Shown piece by piece: positions 41,160 to 50,856 of a stretch of DNA of 64,000 nucleotides (positions are counted from its first letter, which is position 1; every line of letters begins with the position of its first letter). The notes under the pieces are model-generated. The model saw only the letters and a list, made by a program, of their open reading frames with translations. It did no database searches and was not told the DNA's origin. The translations under genes and the position numbers were made by a program. This DNA comes from Polaribacter glomeratus (GTDB lineage Bacteria; Bacteroidota; Bacteroidia; Flavobacteriales; Flavobacteriaceae): assembly GCF_002954665.1 (NCBI RefSeq), contig NZ_MSCM01000001.1, positions 1,670,480-1,734,479 of the forward strand, in the 5' to 3' direction.

Positions 41160-42806
41160 ATGGCTACAATTATAAACATGCCCAGACTAAGCGACACCAT
41201 GGAAGAAGGTGTTGTGGCAAAATGGTTAAAGAGTGTTGGAGATAAAATTGAGGAAGGCGATATTTTAGCCGAAATTGAGACAGATAAAGCCACAATGGAG
41301 TTTGAGTCTTTTAATGAAGGAACCTTATTATACATTGGTATTCAAGAAGGTGAAACTTCTCCTGTAGACACTTTACTAGCTATCATTGGTGATGAAGGTG
41401 AAGATATCTCTGAAATCTTAAATGACAGTTCTAAAACTACAAAATTAGAAACCGAAGAAAAAGAAGGGGAAGAAAAAACTTCTGAAACTTCAAATACTGA
41501 TGCTGTTGTAATACCTAAAGGTGTAGAAGTAATTACGATGCCCCGTTTAAGTGATACAATGACAGATGGTACAGTGGCTACTTGGTTAAAAAAAGTTGGA
41601 GACAAAGTTGAAGAAGGAGATATTTTAGCAGAAATTGAAACTGACAAAGCAACAATGGAATTTGAATGTTTCTATGAAGGAACAATCTTATACATTGGTG
41701 TTCAAGAAGGTGAAACGGCACCTGTAGATAGCCTTTTAACTATTATTGGGCCTGAAGGTACTGATGTTTCTGCAATTGTTGCAAATGGAGGAAGTACATC
41801 TTCTAATGATTCTACAGAGAAAGCAAGTTCATCCGAAGAAAAAGAAGAGAAAAAAGAAGAGACAGTTGAAACAACTTCAGCGGCTACTACTTCAACAAAT
41901 AATTCTGGAGGACGTATTTTTGCATCGCCTTTAGCTAAGAAAATTGCCTCTGATAAAGGAATTAATTTAGCAGATGTAAATGGTTCTGGAGAAAATGGAA
42001 GAATCATTAAAAAAGATATAGAAAACTATACACCTTCTGCTAATCCAGTTGAAGCTGTTAAAACTGAGTCCGCTACTACAAACACTACTACTGCACCTAC
42101 AATAAGTTATGTTGCTCCTGGTGAGGAAAAATCGGAAGAAGTTAAGAATTCTCAAATGCGTAAAGCAATTGCAAAATCTTTAGGGAATTCTAAATTTAGT
42201 GCACCAGATTTCAGTTTAAATATTGAAGTTGATATGAACAATGCAATGGCTTCTAGAAGTACCATAAATGCAATGCCAGATATCAAAGTATCATTTAATG
42301 ATATGGTTGTTAAAGCCTGTGCAATGGCATTAAAAAAACACCCACAAGTTAACACTTCTTGGACAGAAGCAAATACAGTTTATCACAGTCATATCCACGT
42401 TGGTGTTGCTGTTGCTGTAGATGATGGTTTATTAGTACCTGTTATAAAACATACAGATCAGTTAAGTTTAACGCAAATTGGTGCAGGTGTTAGAGATTTG
42501 GCTGGTAAAGCAAGAAATAAAAAATTAGCGCCTACAGAAATGCAAGGCAGTACTTTTACGGTTTCTAACTTAGGGATGTTTGGTATCGAAAACTTTACTT
42601 CTATAATCAATCAACCTAACTCAGCTATTTTATCAGTTGGTGCAATTGTACAAAAACCTGTTGTTAAAGACGGTCAAATAGTTGTTGGTAATACAATGAA
42701 TTTAACATTAACTTGCGATCACAGAACTGTTGATGGTGCTGTTGGAGCTCAATTTTTACAAACATTAAAAACGTTTATAGAAAATCCGGTTACCATGTTA
42801 GCGTAG
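41160..42806 (+). CDS. pdhC: pyruvate dehydrogenase E2, two lipoyl domains
   Basis: A 548-residue dihydrolipoamide acetyltransferase. Two nearly identical lipoyl domains (lipoyl lysines K43 and K163 in EIETDKATMEFE) are joined by acidic linkers. A peripheral-subunit-binding domain follows (FASPLAKKIASDKGINLADV, near 255-290), then the catalytic domain with DHRTVDGAVGAQF. The lipoyl and catalytic sites are intact. The domain order fits the PDH complex core. It follows pdhA by 3 bp and ends at a clear terminator. Confidence 0.96.
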   Translation: MATIINMPRLSDTMEEGVVAKWLKSVGDKIEEGDILAEIETDKATMEFESFNEGTLLYIGIQEGETSPVDTLLAIIGDEGEDISEILNDSSKTTKLETEEKEGEEKTSETSNTDAVVIPKGVEVITMPRLSDTMTDGTVATWLKKVGDKVEEGDILAEIETDKATMEFECFYEGTILYIGVQEGETAPVDSLLTIIGPEGTDVSAIVANGGSTSSNDSTEKASSSEEKEEKKEETVETTSAATTSTNNSGGRIFASPLAKKIASDKGINLADVNGSGENGRIIKKDIENYTPSANPVEAVKTESATTNTTTAPTISYVAPGEEKSEEVKNSQMRKAIAKSLGNSKFSAPDFSLNIEVDMNNAMASRSTINAMPDIKVSFNDMVVKACAMALKKHPQVNTSWTEANTVYHSHIHVGVAVAVDDGLLVPVIKHTDQLSLTQIGAGVRDLAGKARNKKLAPTEMQGSTFTVSNLGMFGIENFTSIINQPNSAILSVGAIVQKPVVKDGQIVVGNTMNLTLTCDHRTVDGAVGAQFLQTLKTFIENPVTMLA

Positions 42807-42833
42807 ATTTTTAAAATTATATTTCATAAAAAA

Positions 42834-42857
42834 GCTCGCAATTTGCGAGCTTTTTTT
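42834..42857 (+). terminator. intrinsic terminator
   Basis: GCTCGC (42834-42839) pairs with GCGAGC (42845-42850) over a 5-nt loop, then seven T. It ends pdhA-pdhC. Confidence 0.9.
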
Positions 42858-42870
42858 ATAGTTAAAACAA

Positions 42871-43557
42871 ATGAATAATTTAGAAGATAAACTTAAAAAT
42901 CCGGTTTGGTATTCATTAAACGAAACTCACAAAAAATTTCTATTAGAATTTGATGGTGTGCAATTTTATCAACCCGATGTTAATCGTTTTGGTGCTTTTT
43001 TTGATGAAACAAAAACAACTAAAGCATTAAATGAATATTCAAAAATTGCAGATAAATTCTTTTTAGTTTCAGAAAACCAAATACCAGTAATAGATACCAA
43101 TTATGTAATTTTAGAAAAGAAAATTGATGGTTGCCAGATGGTTTTAGAAAATTTAATCGACCTAGAAATTACCGAAAATATTGTTTTATTATCAGAAAAG
43201 TATATTGATGAAATTTATGATTTAATCTGGTTGGTAATGCCTGGATTTTATCAAAAAAGGGGTTTTGAAATGGGTTTATACTATGGTATCTTTAAAGAAA
43301 ACAAATTAATCTCTATTACTGGACAAAGAATGCAAACTGATGATTTTATTGAAATTAGTGGCGTAGTTACACATCCAGAGTATACAAAAAAAGGATATGC
43401 AAAACAATTAGTTGCATACACCACAAAGCAAATATTAAAGGAAAATAAACTACCTATTTTGCATACCAACAAAGGAAATCCTGCAATAGGGCTTTATGAA
43501 AAGCTAGGATACAAAATAACCAGAGATATGAATTGGTGGTTGTTTTGTAAAAAGTAA
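42871..43557 (+). CDS. GNAT N-acetyltransferase
   Basis: A 228-residue protein. The C-terminal half is a GNAT (FR47-like) domain: the strand EISGVVTHPEYTKKGYAKQL carries the acetyl-CoA loop (KKGYAKQL), and the end HTNKGNPAIGLYEKLGYKI is the typical last strand. The N-terminal half (about 110 residues) is a variant GNAT-like or linker region. The substrate is unknown. It lies 13 bp after the pdhC terminator and so is probably separately transcribed. Confidence 0.92.
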   Translation: MNNLEDKLKNPVWYSLNETHKKFLLEFDGVQFYQPDVNRFGAFFDETKTTKALNEYSKIADKFFLVSENQIPVIDTNYVILEKKIDGCQMVLENLIDLEITENIVLLSEKYIDEIYDLIWLVMPGFYQKRGFEMGLYYGIFKENKLISITGQRMQTDDFIEISGVVTHPEYTKKGYAKQLVAYTTKQILKENKLPILHTNKGNPAIGLYEKLGYKITRDMNWWLFCKK

Positions 43558-43604
43558 CAATATACGTATATCTAATTTCTATAAAATTTAAGTTTTAATA
43601 GCAT

Positions 43605-43642
43605 AAAAAAATCCTTGAAAAATTAATTTCTCAAGGATTTTT
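43605..43642. terminator. bidirectional intrinsic terminator
   Basis: AAAAATCCTTGA (ending 43618) with TCAAGGATTTTT (43631-43642), with A and T runs outside. It separates convergent GNAT and DUF6263 genes. Confidence 0.88.
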
Positions 43643-43662
43643 AATTTATTAAAAAAGTAAAC

Positions 43663-44394
43663 TTACAATTTAGTCATTGTCATTGTAACTTTCGAATTCA
43701 TTTCTTGACCATCAATAGAAAGACCCATTTCTATTAAAGAACTTAACGGAACTCCAGATTTTCTGTCAACTACCATAGTACCTGTTATATCGCCAGTTGC
43801 CAATCCTGATGATTTACCAGTAATTTCTAAATCGACTTTGTCTTTTAAAATAGAAGTAACTTTATACATAAAATCTAAAATCATTCCTTTTTCATCTTTC
43901 TGAAAAGACCAAGTAGACCCCACTTTTAAAGCTTCTTTTGGATAGACTACATTCGTTTGATTTGCAAATTCATCCATTCCAGGAACATTTGGTTCTGCAG
44001 TAACTTCTAGAACTTCACCTAAATTATTTGCCTTAGCTGTAAGCACCGCTTGTAACATTGGTGCCATTTGCGTTTTCATCATTAATGCCATAGGATCTAA
44101 TTCTTCGTCACTTTTCGTAGAATCAAAACTCATTACATTTCCACCTTGCAACATATCCATTGTCATTTTTGTAATCCTCATTTCACTGGTGTTTGTATCC
44201 TCAGTAGCATCAATCACATTTATATCCATATCCATGTTCATCCCCATAGACATTTCGGTTCCCATTTCTTGAGACATAGCCATGTTCACTTTAAAAACAT
44301 CTCCTTTTTTATAATTTAATCTTAATACTACGGTTTCTTGACCAAAGCTAATTGCGGATGAGACAACTAGAAATAAAACTAACAATTTTTTCAT
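43663..44394 (-). CDS. secreted DUF6263 family protein
   Basis: A 243-residue exported protein. The signal peptide is MKKLLVLFLVVSSAISFGQ. The mature part is methionine-rich early (MSQEMGTEMSMGMNMDMDI, about residues 40-58), then forms beta strands through VGSTWSFQKD and GDITGTMVVDRKSG. I recall this as DUF6263. The function is unknown. The methionine run could bind copper, but that is a guess. It is a single gene between two strong terminators. Confidence 0.85.
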   Translation of the reverse strand: MKKLLVLFLVVSSAISFGQETVVLRLNYKKGDVFKVNMAMSQEMGTEMSMGMNMDMDINVIDATEDTNTSEMRITKMTMDMLQGGNVMSFDSTKSDEELDPMALMMKTQMAPMLQAVLTAKANNLGEVLEVTAEPNVPGMDEFANQTNVVYPKEALKVGSTWSFQKDEKGMILDFMYKVTSILKDKVDLEITGKSSGLATGDITGTMVVDRKSGVPLSSLIEMGLSIDGQEMNSKVTMTMTKL

Positions 44395-44442
44395 TTTTTT
44401 TGATTTTAAATTAATATTTTTTTGTTCAAACGAAGATACTAG

Positions 44443-44490
44443 TTTAAAACAAAAAACGCTTGGAAAATTCCAAGCGTTTTTTGTTTTAAA
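44443..44490. terminator. very strong bidirectional terminator
   Basis: A perfect 22-bp inverted repeat, 44443-44464 with 44469-44490, around a 4-nt loop (AAAT), centred on CGCTTGGA/TCCAAGCG with A and T runs outside. It lies between the E2 gene and the DUF6263 gene, both on the minus strand, so it ends the E2 gene. Confidence 0.93.
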
Positions 44491-44506
44491 TTATGTAGTA
44501 AAAAAA

Positions 44507-45829
44507 CTAAAAATCTTGGTTAAGATCCCAAGCTTCTAAAATTTCTTTAAGAGTGCTAATAAACATTCCGCCTAAAGCACCGTTTACAACTCTATGGTCG
44601 TAAGAATGCGATACAAACATTTTCTGTCTAATTCCTATAAAATCACCTTCTGGAGTTTCAATTACGGCTGGTACTTTTCTAATAGCACCTAGAGCTAAAA
44701 TTGCAACTTGTGGCTGATTTATTATTGGTGTTCCCATTATAGAACCAAAGCCACCAACGTTGGTAACAGTGTAAGTTCCGCCTTGAATATCATCTGGTTT
44801 TAAAGTATTATTTCTTGCTCTTGTAGCCAAATCATTTACTGCTTTTGTCATGCCAACTAAATTCAATTGATCTGCATTTTTTATAACAGGTACAATTAAA
44901 TTTCCGTCAGGTAAAGCAGCTGCCATTCCTAAATTTATATTTTTCTTTTTAATAATATGATCACCATCAATAGAAATATTAATTAACGGATATTTTTTAA
45001 TTGTAGTTGCTACAGCTTGCATTAATATTGGCGTGTACGTAAGCTTTTCTCCTTCTCTTTTAAAGAAACCATCTTTTACTTTATCTCTCCATTTTACAAT
45101 ATTGGTAACATCAATTTCGATAAACGATTGCACGTGAGCAGAAGTCATCACAGAATTTACCATATGTTTAGCAACGAGTTTCCCCATTCTACTCATTTCG
45201 ATAATTTCATCCTCACCGTTTATAGAGACTGGAGCAACTTTTGCTACTATTTTTTCTACTTGTTTAGGTGTTTCCGTTTTTAATACTGCTGCTGGTGTAG
45301 CTACTATTTGTGGTGATTTTACTTTCTGTTCTATATAAGTTAGAATATCTTCTTTAGTAACTCTTCCATCCTTGCCGGATCCAGAAATAGTTTCTAATTC
45401 TTGCATAGAAACGCCTTCTGTTTGTGCTATATTTCTTACTAAAGGTGAGTAAAATTTACCTGATTCTGAAGTTTTAGAAATTGGAGCAGAAACAATGTCT
45501 GCAGCTTTTTCTATTGATTTCTCAACCTCCTTAACTTCTTTAGAAGTTTCAACTGTAGGTTTTGCCTCAACAGCAATAGCACCTGTTGCTTCCGTTTCTA
45601 TAATTGCAATAGTTTCACCAACGGCAACAATATCATCTTTTTGATATAAAATTTCAATTAAAGTCCCTTCTACTTCACTCGGAACCTCAGAATCGACCTT
45701 ATCTGTAGCAATCTCTACAATAGCTTCATCTAATTCAATGGTATCTCCTACTTCTTTTAACCAAGAAGTAATCGTTGCTTCTGCAACACTTTCGCCCATT
45801 TTAGGTAACTTTAATTCAAATCTTGCCAT
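44507..45829 (-). CDS. 2-oxo acid dehydrogenase E2 (single lipoyl domain)
   Basis: A 440-residue dihydrolipoamide acyltransferase from the ATG ending at 45829, chosen because MARFELKLPKMGESVAEA is the conserved opening; an upstream ATG would add 8 residues. One lipoyl domain (K44 in EIATDKVDSE), a subunit-binding domain near 130-165 (FYSPLVRNIAQTEGVSMQEL), and a catalytic core are present. The active-site block reads YDHRVVNGA; the usual form is DHRxxDG, so the aspartate is asparagine. The family is most like branched-chain or related E2, not pyruvate E2. No E1 or E3 is adjacent. Confidence 0.93.
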   Translation of the reverse strand: MARFELKLPKMGESVAEATITSWLKEVGDTIELDEAIVEIATDKVDSEVPSEVEGTLIEILYQKDDIVAVGETIAIIETEATGAIAVEAKPTVETSKEVKEVEKSIEKAADIVSAPISKTSESGKFYSPLVRNIAQTEGVSMQELETISGSGKDGRVTKEDILTYIEQKVKSPQIVATPAAVLKTETPKQVEKIVAKVAPVSINGEDEIIEMSRMGKLVAKHMVNSVMTSAHVQSFIEIDVTNIVKWRDKVKDGFFKREGEKLTYTPILMQAVATTIKKYPLINISIDGDHIIKKKNINLGMAAALPDGNLIVPVIKNADQLNLVGMTKAVNDLATRARNNTLKPDDIQGGTYTVTNVGGFGSIMGTPIINQPQVAILALGAIRKVPAVIETPEGDFIGIRQKMFVSHSYDHRVVNGALGGMFISTLKEILEAWDLNQDF

Positions 45830-46011
45830 TTTTAACTGATTTTCAGATTGCAAAAATACTAAAATTCACTGATTTTTACACAAATTTACGAATGAAAATA
45901 AAATAATAAATAAAGTGATTTTATGTTATTCGTAAAATACAAAGCCATAGAATGTTTTATTTTAACATATCTTTTACTTTTAAACTCTAAAGCTAGTAAT
46001 TCGTTAATTAA

Positions 46012-46914
46012 TTAAACCCAATCTTTAGGATTCATTAAAACATGTACAAGTCTTTCCTCTTCAGAATTTTTTTCTGGATGATGATTGTATTTCCACTGCA
46101 CAATTGGTGGTAAACTCATAAGAATACTTTCTATTCTTCCGTTCGTTTTTAAACCAAAAAGTGTACCTCTGTCATGCACTAAATTAAATTCTACGTAACG
46201 GCCTCTTCTAACTTCTTGCCAATCTTTGTGGGCTGTTGTAAATTTAATCTCTTTCCTTTTCTCAACAATTGGCACATAACTTTCTAAAAAACTATTACCA
46301 ACTTCTGTAACAAAGTTAAATCTATCTTCTATTAAAAAATCGTCTGTTTCTTTTAAATAATCAAAGAATAAACCCCCAATTCCGCGTGCTTCATTTCTGT
46401 GAGCATTCCAAAAATATTCATCACAGGTTTTTTTAAACTTCGGATAAAAACTTTGATTGTGTTTATCGCAAGCGGATTTACAAACCGTGTGAAAATGAGT
46501 TGCATCTTCATCAAATAAATAATACGGTGTTAAATCTTGACCGCCACCAAACCACTGCGTAACAATGTTTCCTGCTTCATCGTACATTTCAAAATATCGC
46601 CAATTTGCATGAACCGTTGGCACAAAAGGATTTGTTGGATGTAAAACTAAACTTAACCCACAAGCAAAAAAAACACCTTCTTTTACTTTAAATTGATTCC
46701 TTAAAACCTCTGGTAATTCGCCATGCACTGCAGAAATATTAACACCTCCTTTTTCAAAAATTGCGCCATTTTCTATAACTCTCGTTCTTCCTCCTCCACC
46801 TTCTTTTCTAGACCAAACGTCTTCTTTAAATTTAGCCGATCCATCTACTTCTTCTAACTTAGCGGTAATTGTATTCTGTAAATTTTCTATGTATTTGTAA
46901 AATTTATTTTTCAT
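46012..46914 (-). CDS. hemF: oxygen-dependent coproporphyrinogen III oxidase
   Basis: A 300-residue enzyme that converts coproporphyrinogen III to protoporphyrinogen IX using oxygen. Signatures include GGGGRTRVIENGAIFEKGGV, VPTVHANWRYFEMYD, WFGGGQDLTPYYLFDEDA, and YVEFNLVHDRGTLFGL with the conserved histidines. The length is typical. No hemN is in the window, so this aerobic enzyme is the visible route. Its start overlaps the EI24 gene end by 11 bp. Confidence 0.97.
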   Translation of the reverse strand: MKNKFYKYIENLQNTITAKLEEVDGSAKFKEDVWSRKEGGGGRTRVIENGAIFEKGGVNISAVHGELPEVLRNQFKVKEGVFFACGLSLVLHPTNPFVPTVHANWRYFEMYDEAGNIVTQWFGGGQDLTPYYLFDEDATHFHTVCKSACDKHNQSFYPKFKKTCDEYFWNAHRNEARGIGGLFFDYLKETDDFLIEDRFNFVTEVGNSFLESYVPIVEKRKEIKFTTAHKDWQEVRRGRYVEFNLVHDRGTLFGLKTNGRIESILMSLPPIVQWKYNHHPEKNSEEERLVHVLMNPKDWV

Positions 46915-47674
46915 AAACTAATTTTTGTTTATTGTGCAACAATGATAGTGTTTTTGTGGTTGCTGCGGTAACTGATAAAGGTAAAACGAGGATAATGCCA
47001 ATTACGGGAATCAATAAGCATAGCATAAAAACAATTCCGTTACCAATTGCAACTCCTTTATATTTTTTAACAAATTGAACACTTTTTTTATAATTTAGAT
47101 GTCGTTCTAACGTATAATCCATATTTCCAAAACCGGCATAATACGCCTGCACTAAAAACAATAAAATCGTCGAAAATATATTTACAATTGGTATAAACTT
47201 GAGTACTAAAATTGGTATTGTAATTAAGAGTTCTCTTATTAAATTTCTAAGATTTATTCTAATTCCTCTTACTAATTGTTCTGTAAATGACGATTTTCTA
47301 TACAAATGTGCTGTATCAGTATAAAAATGTTTCTCAATTTTCTCTGAAACAGCACTCATAAATGGTGCAGATAGTGCCATTATAATGTGTTTATACAAAA
47401 TTAAACCAATGATGACAATTATAACTCCACCTACAAAATTACTGATAGAAGTAAATGTTTCTTTGCCAAAATCCCAAATCCAAAGTTTTGCAATATAAAT
47501 ACCAATATTATCCGATAAAACATAGGCTTCAATTCCTATTAAAACCGCCGTTATAATGCTTATTAAAATGGGAATTATAAAATATTTCCAGAGTTTTAAT
47601 TTTGAGATTAACCCAAAAGCTCCTGCATATTCTTTAATTCCTAAAATGATGTTTTTAATCATACTAAACAGCAA
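46904..47674 (-). CDS. EI24/CysZ-like membrane protein
   Basis: A 256-residue inner-membrane protein of the EI24 (CysZ) family, with about four to six hydrophobic segments (KYFIIPILISIITAVLIG, GGVIIVIIGLILYKHIIM and others). The basic patch MSAVSEKIEKHFY and the repeat LRNLIRELLITIPILVLKFI fit the family. EI24-like proteins include sulfate permease CysZ; the substrate is not readable. It overlaps trkH by 11 bp and hemF by 11 bp, so all three are one unit. Confidence 0.88.
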   Translation of the reverse strand: MLFSMIKNIILGIKEYAGAFGLISKLKLWKYFIIPILISIITAVLIGIEAYVLSDNIGIYIAKLWIWDFGKETFTSISNFVGGVIIVIIGLILYKHIIMALSAPFMSAVSEKIEKHFYTDTAHLYRKSSFTEQLVRGIRINLRNLIRELLITIPILVLKFIPIVNIFSTILLFLVQAYYAGFGNMDYTLERHLNYKKSVQFVKKYKGVAIGNGIVFMLCLLIPVIGIILVLPLSVTAATTKTLSLLHNKQKLVYEK

Positions 47675-49019
47675 TATCTTCTATTAAAATTTCGTTATTC
47701 TCATTGGTAGATTTACGCGCCCAAATAGCCAATCCAAAAGTTAAAACACCTAATCTACCAATAAACATTAAAAAGATAATTACCCATTTACCAAATGTAT
47801 TTAAATCAGAAGTTATACCTCTACTTATACCAACGGTACCTAATGCTGATGAAACTTCAAAAACAATATCATCTAATTTTAAATCGTTGGTAAAAGTGAT
47901 TAAAAAAGTACCAATTACAATTAATGAGGTATAAAATATAAAGGCTGATGTTGCAATATATAATCTTTCCATTGGTATTTTCTTACCCAAAAAAGTAACA
48001 TTTTTGCTTCCTTGTAATCTGCTTTTAACGATTGCTAAAATGGCAGTTAATGTCGTAATTTTTATTCCGCCTGCAGTTCCTGAAGGAGAGGCACCTATAT
48101 ACATTAAAAAGATACAGATAATTAGCATGGCTTGAGAAAATGCACCAAAATCTACAGTATTAAAACCAACAGTAGTCATTGCAGACATACATTGAAAAAA
48201 AGCAGATAAGAATCTTGAATCGCCTTGTAACGAGGTAATACTTGGTTCAAAAAAATAGAAAAAAGTGGTGCCAAATGCTAATAACAAAACAAAACCATAA
48301 AAAATTATTTTAGTGGTAAAACTCAGTTTATGTGCTTTGTGTTTAATCCACATTCCAAAATCTGTAATCACAATAAACCCTAAAGATCCAGAAATTGCTA
48401 ACATAGAAATAATAATATTTATAAAATGATTGTCTACATAACCTGTAAAACCATCGTTAAACAAACTAAAACCAGCGGTACAAAATGTACTTATACTATG
48501 AAATATAGAAGACCAAACTGCTTCTAAAGTAGGCATCCCCTCATTTTTAAAAGCGATAAAAAACAAAATTGCGCCTAAGGTTTCCATGATTAACGTAAAC
48601 AGGATTACAGATTTTAAAAAGTCGTTTATTTTTATAGTATTTGGTAACGTAAACTCTGTGGATAGTATTTTTTTATGCCAAACGGTAATCTTTCTGGTTG
48701 TAGATAAAATCATAAAAGTAGTAAATGATAAATACCCTATTCCGCCTAACTGAAATAAAGCCATCACAATAAATTGACCAAAAAAATTATAGGTATCAAA
48801 AATAGAAATTGTAACCAAACCTGTTGTTGAAACTGCGGATGTTGCAATAAACAAATGATCTAATGCGGGTGCGTGAACTTTACTAAATAATGGAATCAAC
48901 AAAAGTAAAAAACCCACTAAAACATAGGTTAGAAAACCATAAAAGAGGTTTTGTTGTGGACTCCAGCCTTTTTTTAAAAGGGCGTATTTTTTAGTTAATT
49001 TCTTTAACTTAGTTTCCAT
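47664..49019 (-). CDS. trkH: TrkH-type potassium uptake protein
   Basis: A 451-residue membrane protein of the TrkH/KtrB cation transporter superfamily. Four pore-loop repeats are seen as SAVSTTGLVTI, STFCTAGFSLF, SAMTTVGFNTVDF and SALGTVGISRG, the selectivity-filter pattern with glycine. About eight to ten membrane helices surround them. The length is typical. The gating partner TrkA is not in the window. It is the first gene of the unit ending in hemF. Confidence 0.93.
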   Translation of the reverse strand: METKLKKLTKKYALLKKGWSPQQNLFYGFLTYVLVGFLLLLIPLFSKVHAPALDHLFIATSAVSTTGLVTISIFDTYNFFGQFIVMALFQLGGIGYLSFTTFMILSTTRKITVWHKKILSTEFTLPNTIKINDFLKSVILFTLIMETLGAILFFIAFKNEGMPTLEAVWSSIFHSISTFCTAGFSLFNDGFTGYVDNHFINIIISMLAISGSLGFIVITDFGMWIKHKAHKLSFTTKIIFYGFVLLLAFGTTFFYFFEPSITSLQGDSRFLSAFFQCMSAMTTVGFNTVDFGAFSQAMLIICIFLMYIGASPSGTAGGIKITTLTAILAIVKSRLQGSKNVTFLGKKIPMERLYIATSAFIFYTSLIVIGTFLITFTNDLKLDDIVFEVSSALGTVGISRGITSDLNTFGKWVIIFLMFIGRLGVLTFGLAIWARKSTNENNEILIEDIAV

Positions 49020-49095
49020 TTTTCTTTTTCAATTATAATTTACCTGCTTTTAGACGCTTTATTATGGCATTATAAATTTATATCTCTAATTTAAT

Positions 49096-49584
49096 TTATT
49101 TCTCTAAATAAACCAATTGGTTTTCATAATTCTTAAAATCTGATTTTTGTTTTACCAAAATAGCTTTAGATAGTTCGTATTTGAGCATATTTACAAATTC
49201 GTTGGGTAAATGCTGCTGCCATTCTATAAACTTTTTTCTTCCGAATGCATTATTATGCAAATCCATTAGTCTAGGCATTTCTTTATTTGGTGAAAATTGC
49301 TCGTGCCAATCTGTGATTTTTTTTGTCCAGTTTAAAATGGAATCTAAATCTGTACTAAAGTTTTTGCTTTGATTTGCTATTGATAAATTCCACAAAGCAT
49401 GTCTAAATGCATTTGCTTTATTATGTTTTCCATGTATGTATGGAAATTCTCTTTGAGCAATTCTCATTGTAAAAAATGTAGCCTTTACTGTTGCAAACAT
49501 AAATAATGGATGTTTTAGAAACCATAGAAATAAAACCCATATTTGTTTGAAATCTAAACTTTTAATGATGTTCCAAAATGACAT
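49096..49584 (-). CDS. DUF6973-like protein
   Basis: A 162-residue protein. One hydrophobic stretch near residues 15-38 could be a membrane segment. The pattern NAFRHALWNLSIAN, TDWHE and MDLHNNAFGR, with spaced histidine, glutamate and aspartate, resembles the DUF6973 domain (from memory), whose members may bind metal. The function is unknown. It lies between hemE and trkH on the same strand, separated from hemE by a structured element. Confidence 0.75.
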   Translation of the reverse strand: MSFWNIIKSLDFKQIWVLFLWFLKHPLFMFATVKATFFTMRIAQREFPYIHGKHNKANAFRHALWNLSIANQSKNFSTDLDSILNWTKKITDWHEQFSPNKEMPRLMDLHNNAFGRKKFIEWQQHLPNEFVNMLKYELSKAILVKQKSDFKNYENQLVYLEK

Positions 49585-49654
49585 TTATTGTTTGTTTTGG
49601 CTATTAACTTTTAAAAATCGTTAAAGTTATTCTATTTTCAATGAGCTGGCAAAG

Positions 49655-49750
49655 ACTTGCGTTAGCGATTGAAGTGGCATCCTTTTTGCCTTTTTTGGCA
49701 AAAAGATATAACGAAAAGCGCGACCACGCTTTTTTGCGTGGTAACGCCCT
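49655..49750. ncRNA. structured intergenic element, copy 2
   Basis: Outer stem GCGTTA (49659-49664) with TAACGC (49742-49747). The first hairpin is CTTTTTGCC (49682-49690) with GGCAAAAAG (49697-49705). The second is ACCACGC (49723-49729) with GCGTGGT (49736-49742). The fold matches copy 1 at 9634-9733, where the second stem is ACCCCAA/TTGGGGT, so paired bases change together. It lies just downstream of hemE in the direction of hemE transcription. It may be an RNA 3' end, a terminator-like fold or a mobile DNA element. Confidence 0.6.
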
Positions 49751-49760
49751 AATTATTATT

Positions 49761-50789
49761 TTATGAAACTTTATATTCTTTTACTGCATCTACAAATGCT
49801 TTCGCATTTTCTACAGGAATGTTTGGTAAAATTCCGTGTCCTAAATTCACAATATATTTATCCTTTCCAAATTCATTAATCATTTGGTGCACCATTTTCT
49901 TAATTTCTGATGGTGGAGACAACAATCTTGATGGATCAAAATTACCTTGTAACGTAATATTTCCGCCAGATAAATAACGTGCATTTCTTGCAGAACAAGT
50001 CCAATCTACACCCAAAGCAGAAGCGCCTGATTTAGACATTTTATCTAAGGCAAACCAACAGCCTTTTCCGAAAGCAATTACTGGAATACTATCTTTTAAA
50101 GCATCAATAATTTGTTGCATATATTGCCAAGAAAATTCTTGATAATCTACCGGAGATAACATTCCGCCCCAAGAATCAAAAACTTGAACTGCATTTACAC
50201 CTGCTTCTACTTTTGCTTTTAAATAGGCAATTGTTGTGTCTGTAATTTTTTGCAGTAAACTATGCGCTAAAACCGGATTTGTAAAACACAATTCTTTGGC
50301 TTTATCAAAGTTTTTAGAACCTTGCCCTTGTACACAATAACATAAAATTGTCCAGGGTGAACCTGCAAATCCAATTAACGGCACATCATCATTTAGCTTT
50401 TCTTTAGTTGCTTTTATTGCTTCCATTACGTAGCCTAAAGATTGATGAACATCAGGAACAATTACACGATCTAAGTCTTTTTGAGTACGAATTGGGTTTG
50501 GTAAATAAGGACCAAAATCTGGTTTCATTTGTACTTCAATATTCATTGCTTGCGGAATTACCAAAATATCTGAAAATAGAATTGCAGCATCCATGCCGTA
50601 TCTACGAATTGGCTGTACTGTAATTTCTGATGCTAATTCTGGTGTTTGGCAACGTGTAAAGAAATCGTATTTCTTTTTGATTACTTGAAACTCTGGCAAA
50701 TATCTACCTGCTTGACGCATCATCCAAACGGGTGGTCTGTCTACAGTTTCGCCTTTTAAGGCTCTTAAAAATAAATCGTTTTTTATCAT
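49761..50789 (-). CDS. hemE: uroporphyrinogen decarboxylase
   Basis: A 342-residue TIM-barrel enzyme that decarboxylates uroporphyrinogen III to coproporphyrinogen III. The N-terminal block [15 protein letters not shown] with its conserved arginines, [36 protein letters not shown] and [10 protein letters not shown] are all intact. The length is normal. It is in the hem series on one strand: hemL is 67 bp upstream. Confidence 0.97.
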   Translation of the reverse strand: MIKNDLFLRALKGETVDRPPVWMMRQAGRYLPEFQVIKKKYDFFTRCQTPELASEITVQPIRRYGMDAAILFSDILVIPQAMNIEVQMKPDFGPYLPNPIRTQKDLDRVIVPDVHQSLGYVMEAIKATKEKLNDDVPLIGFAGSPWTILCYCVQGQGSKNFDKAKELCFTNPVLAHSLLQKITDTTIAYLKAKVEAGVNAVQVFDSWGGMLSPVDYQEFSWQYMQQIIDALKDSIPVIAFGKGCWFALDKMSKSGASALGVDWTCSARNARYLSGGNITLQGNFDPSRLLSPPSEIKKMVHQMINEFGKDKYIVNLGHGILPNIPVENAKAFVDAVKEYKVS

Positions 50790-50825
50790 ACTTAATCTTT
50801 AATATATTGCTTAAGGCTACATAGC

Positions 50826-50850
50826 GCGTAAAGCATATTGCGTAAAGCAT
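50826..50850. repeat. two 11-bp direct repeats between hemL and hemE
   Basis: GCGTAAAGCAT at 50826-50836 and again at 50840-50850, 14 bp apart, followed by a T run. They lie in the 67-bp gap between hemL and hemE. They are probably a short dispersed repeat; a binding site is possible. Confidence 0.45.
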
Positions 50851-50856
50851 TTTTTT

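Noticed and set aside
41342..42355. Several open frames on the minus strand inside pdhC
   Set aside because: They mirror the conserved E2 gene, and the lipoyl repeats give near-identical shadow frames; no independent start or family.
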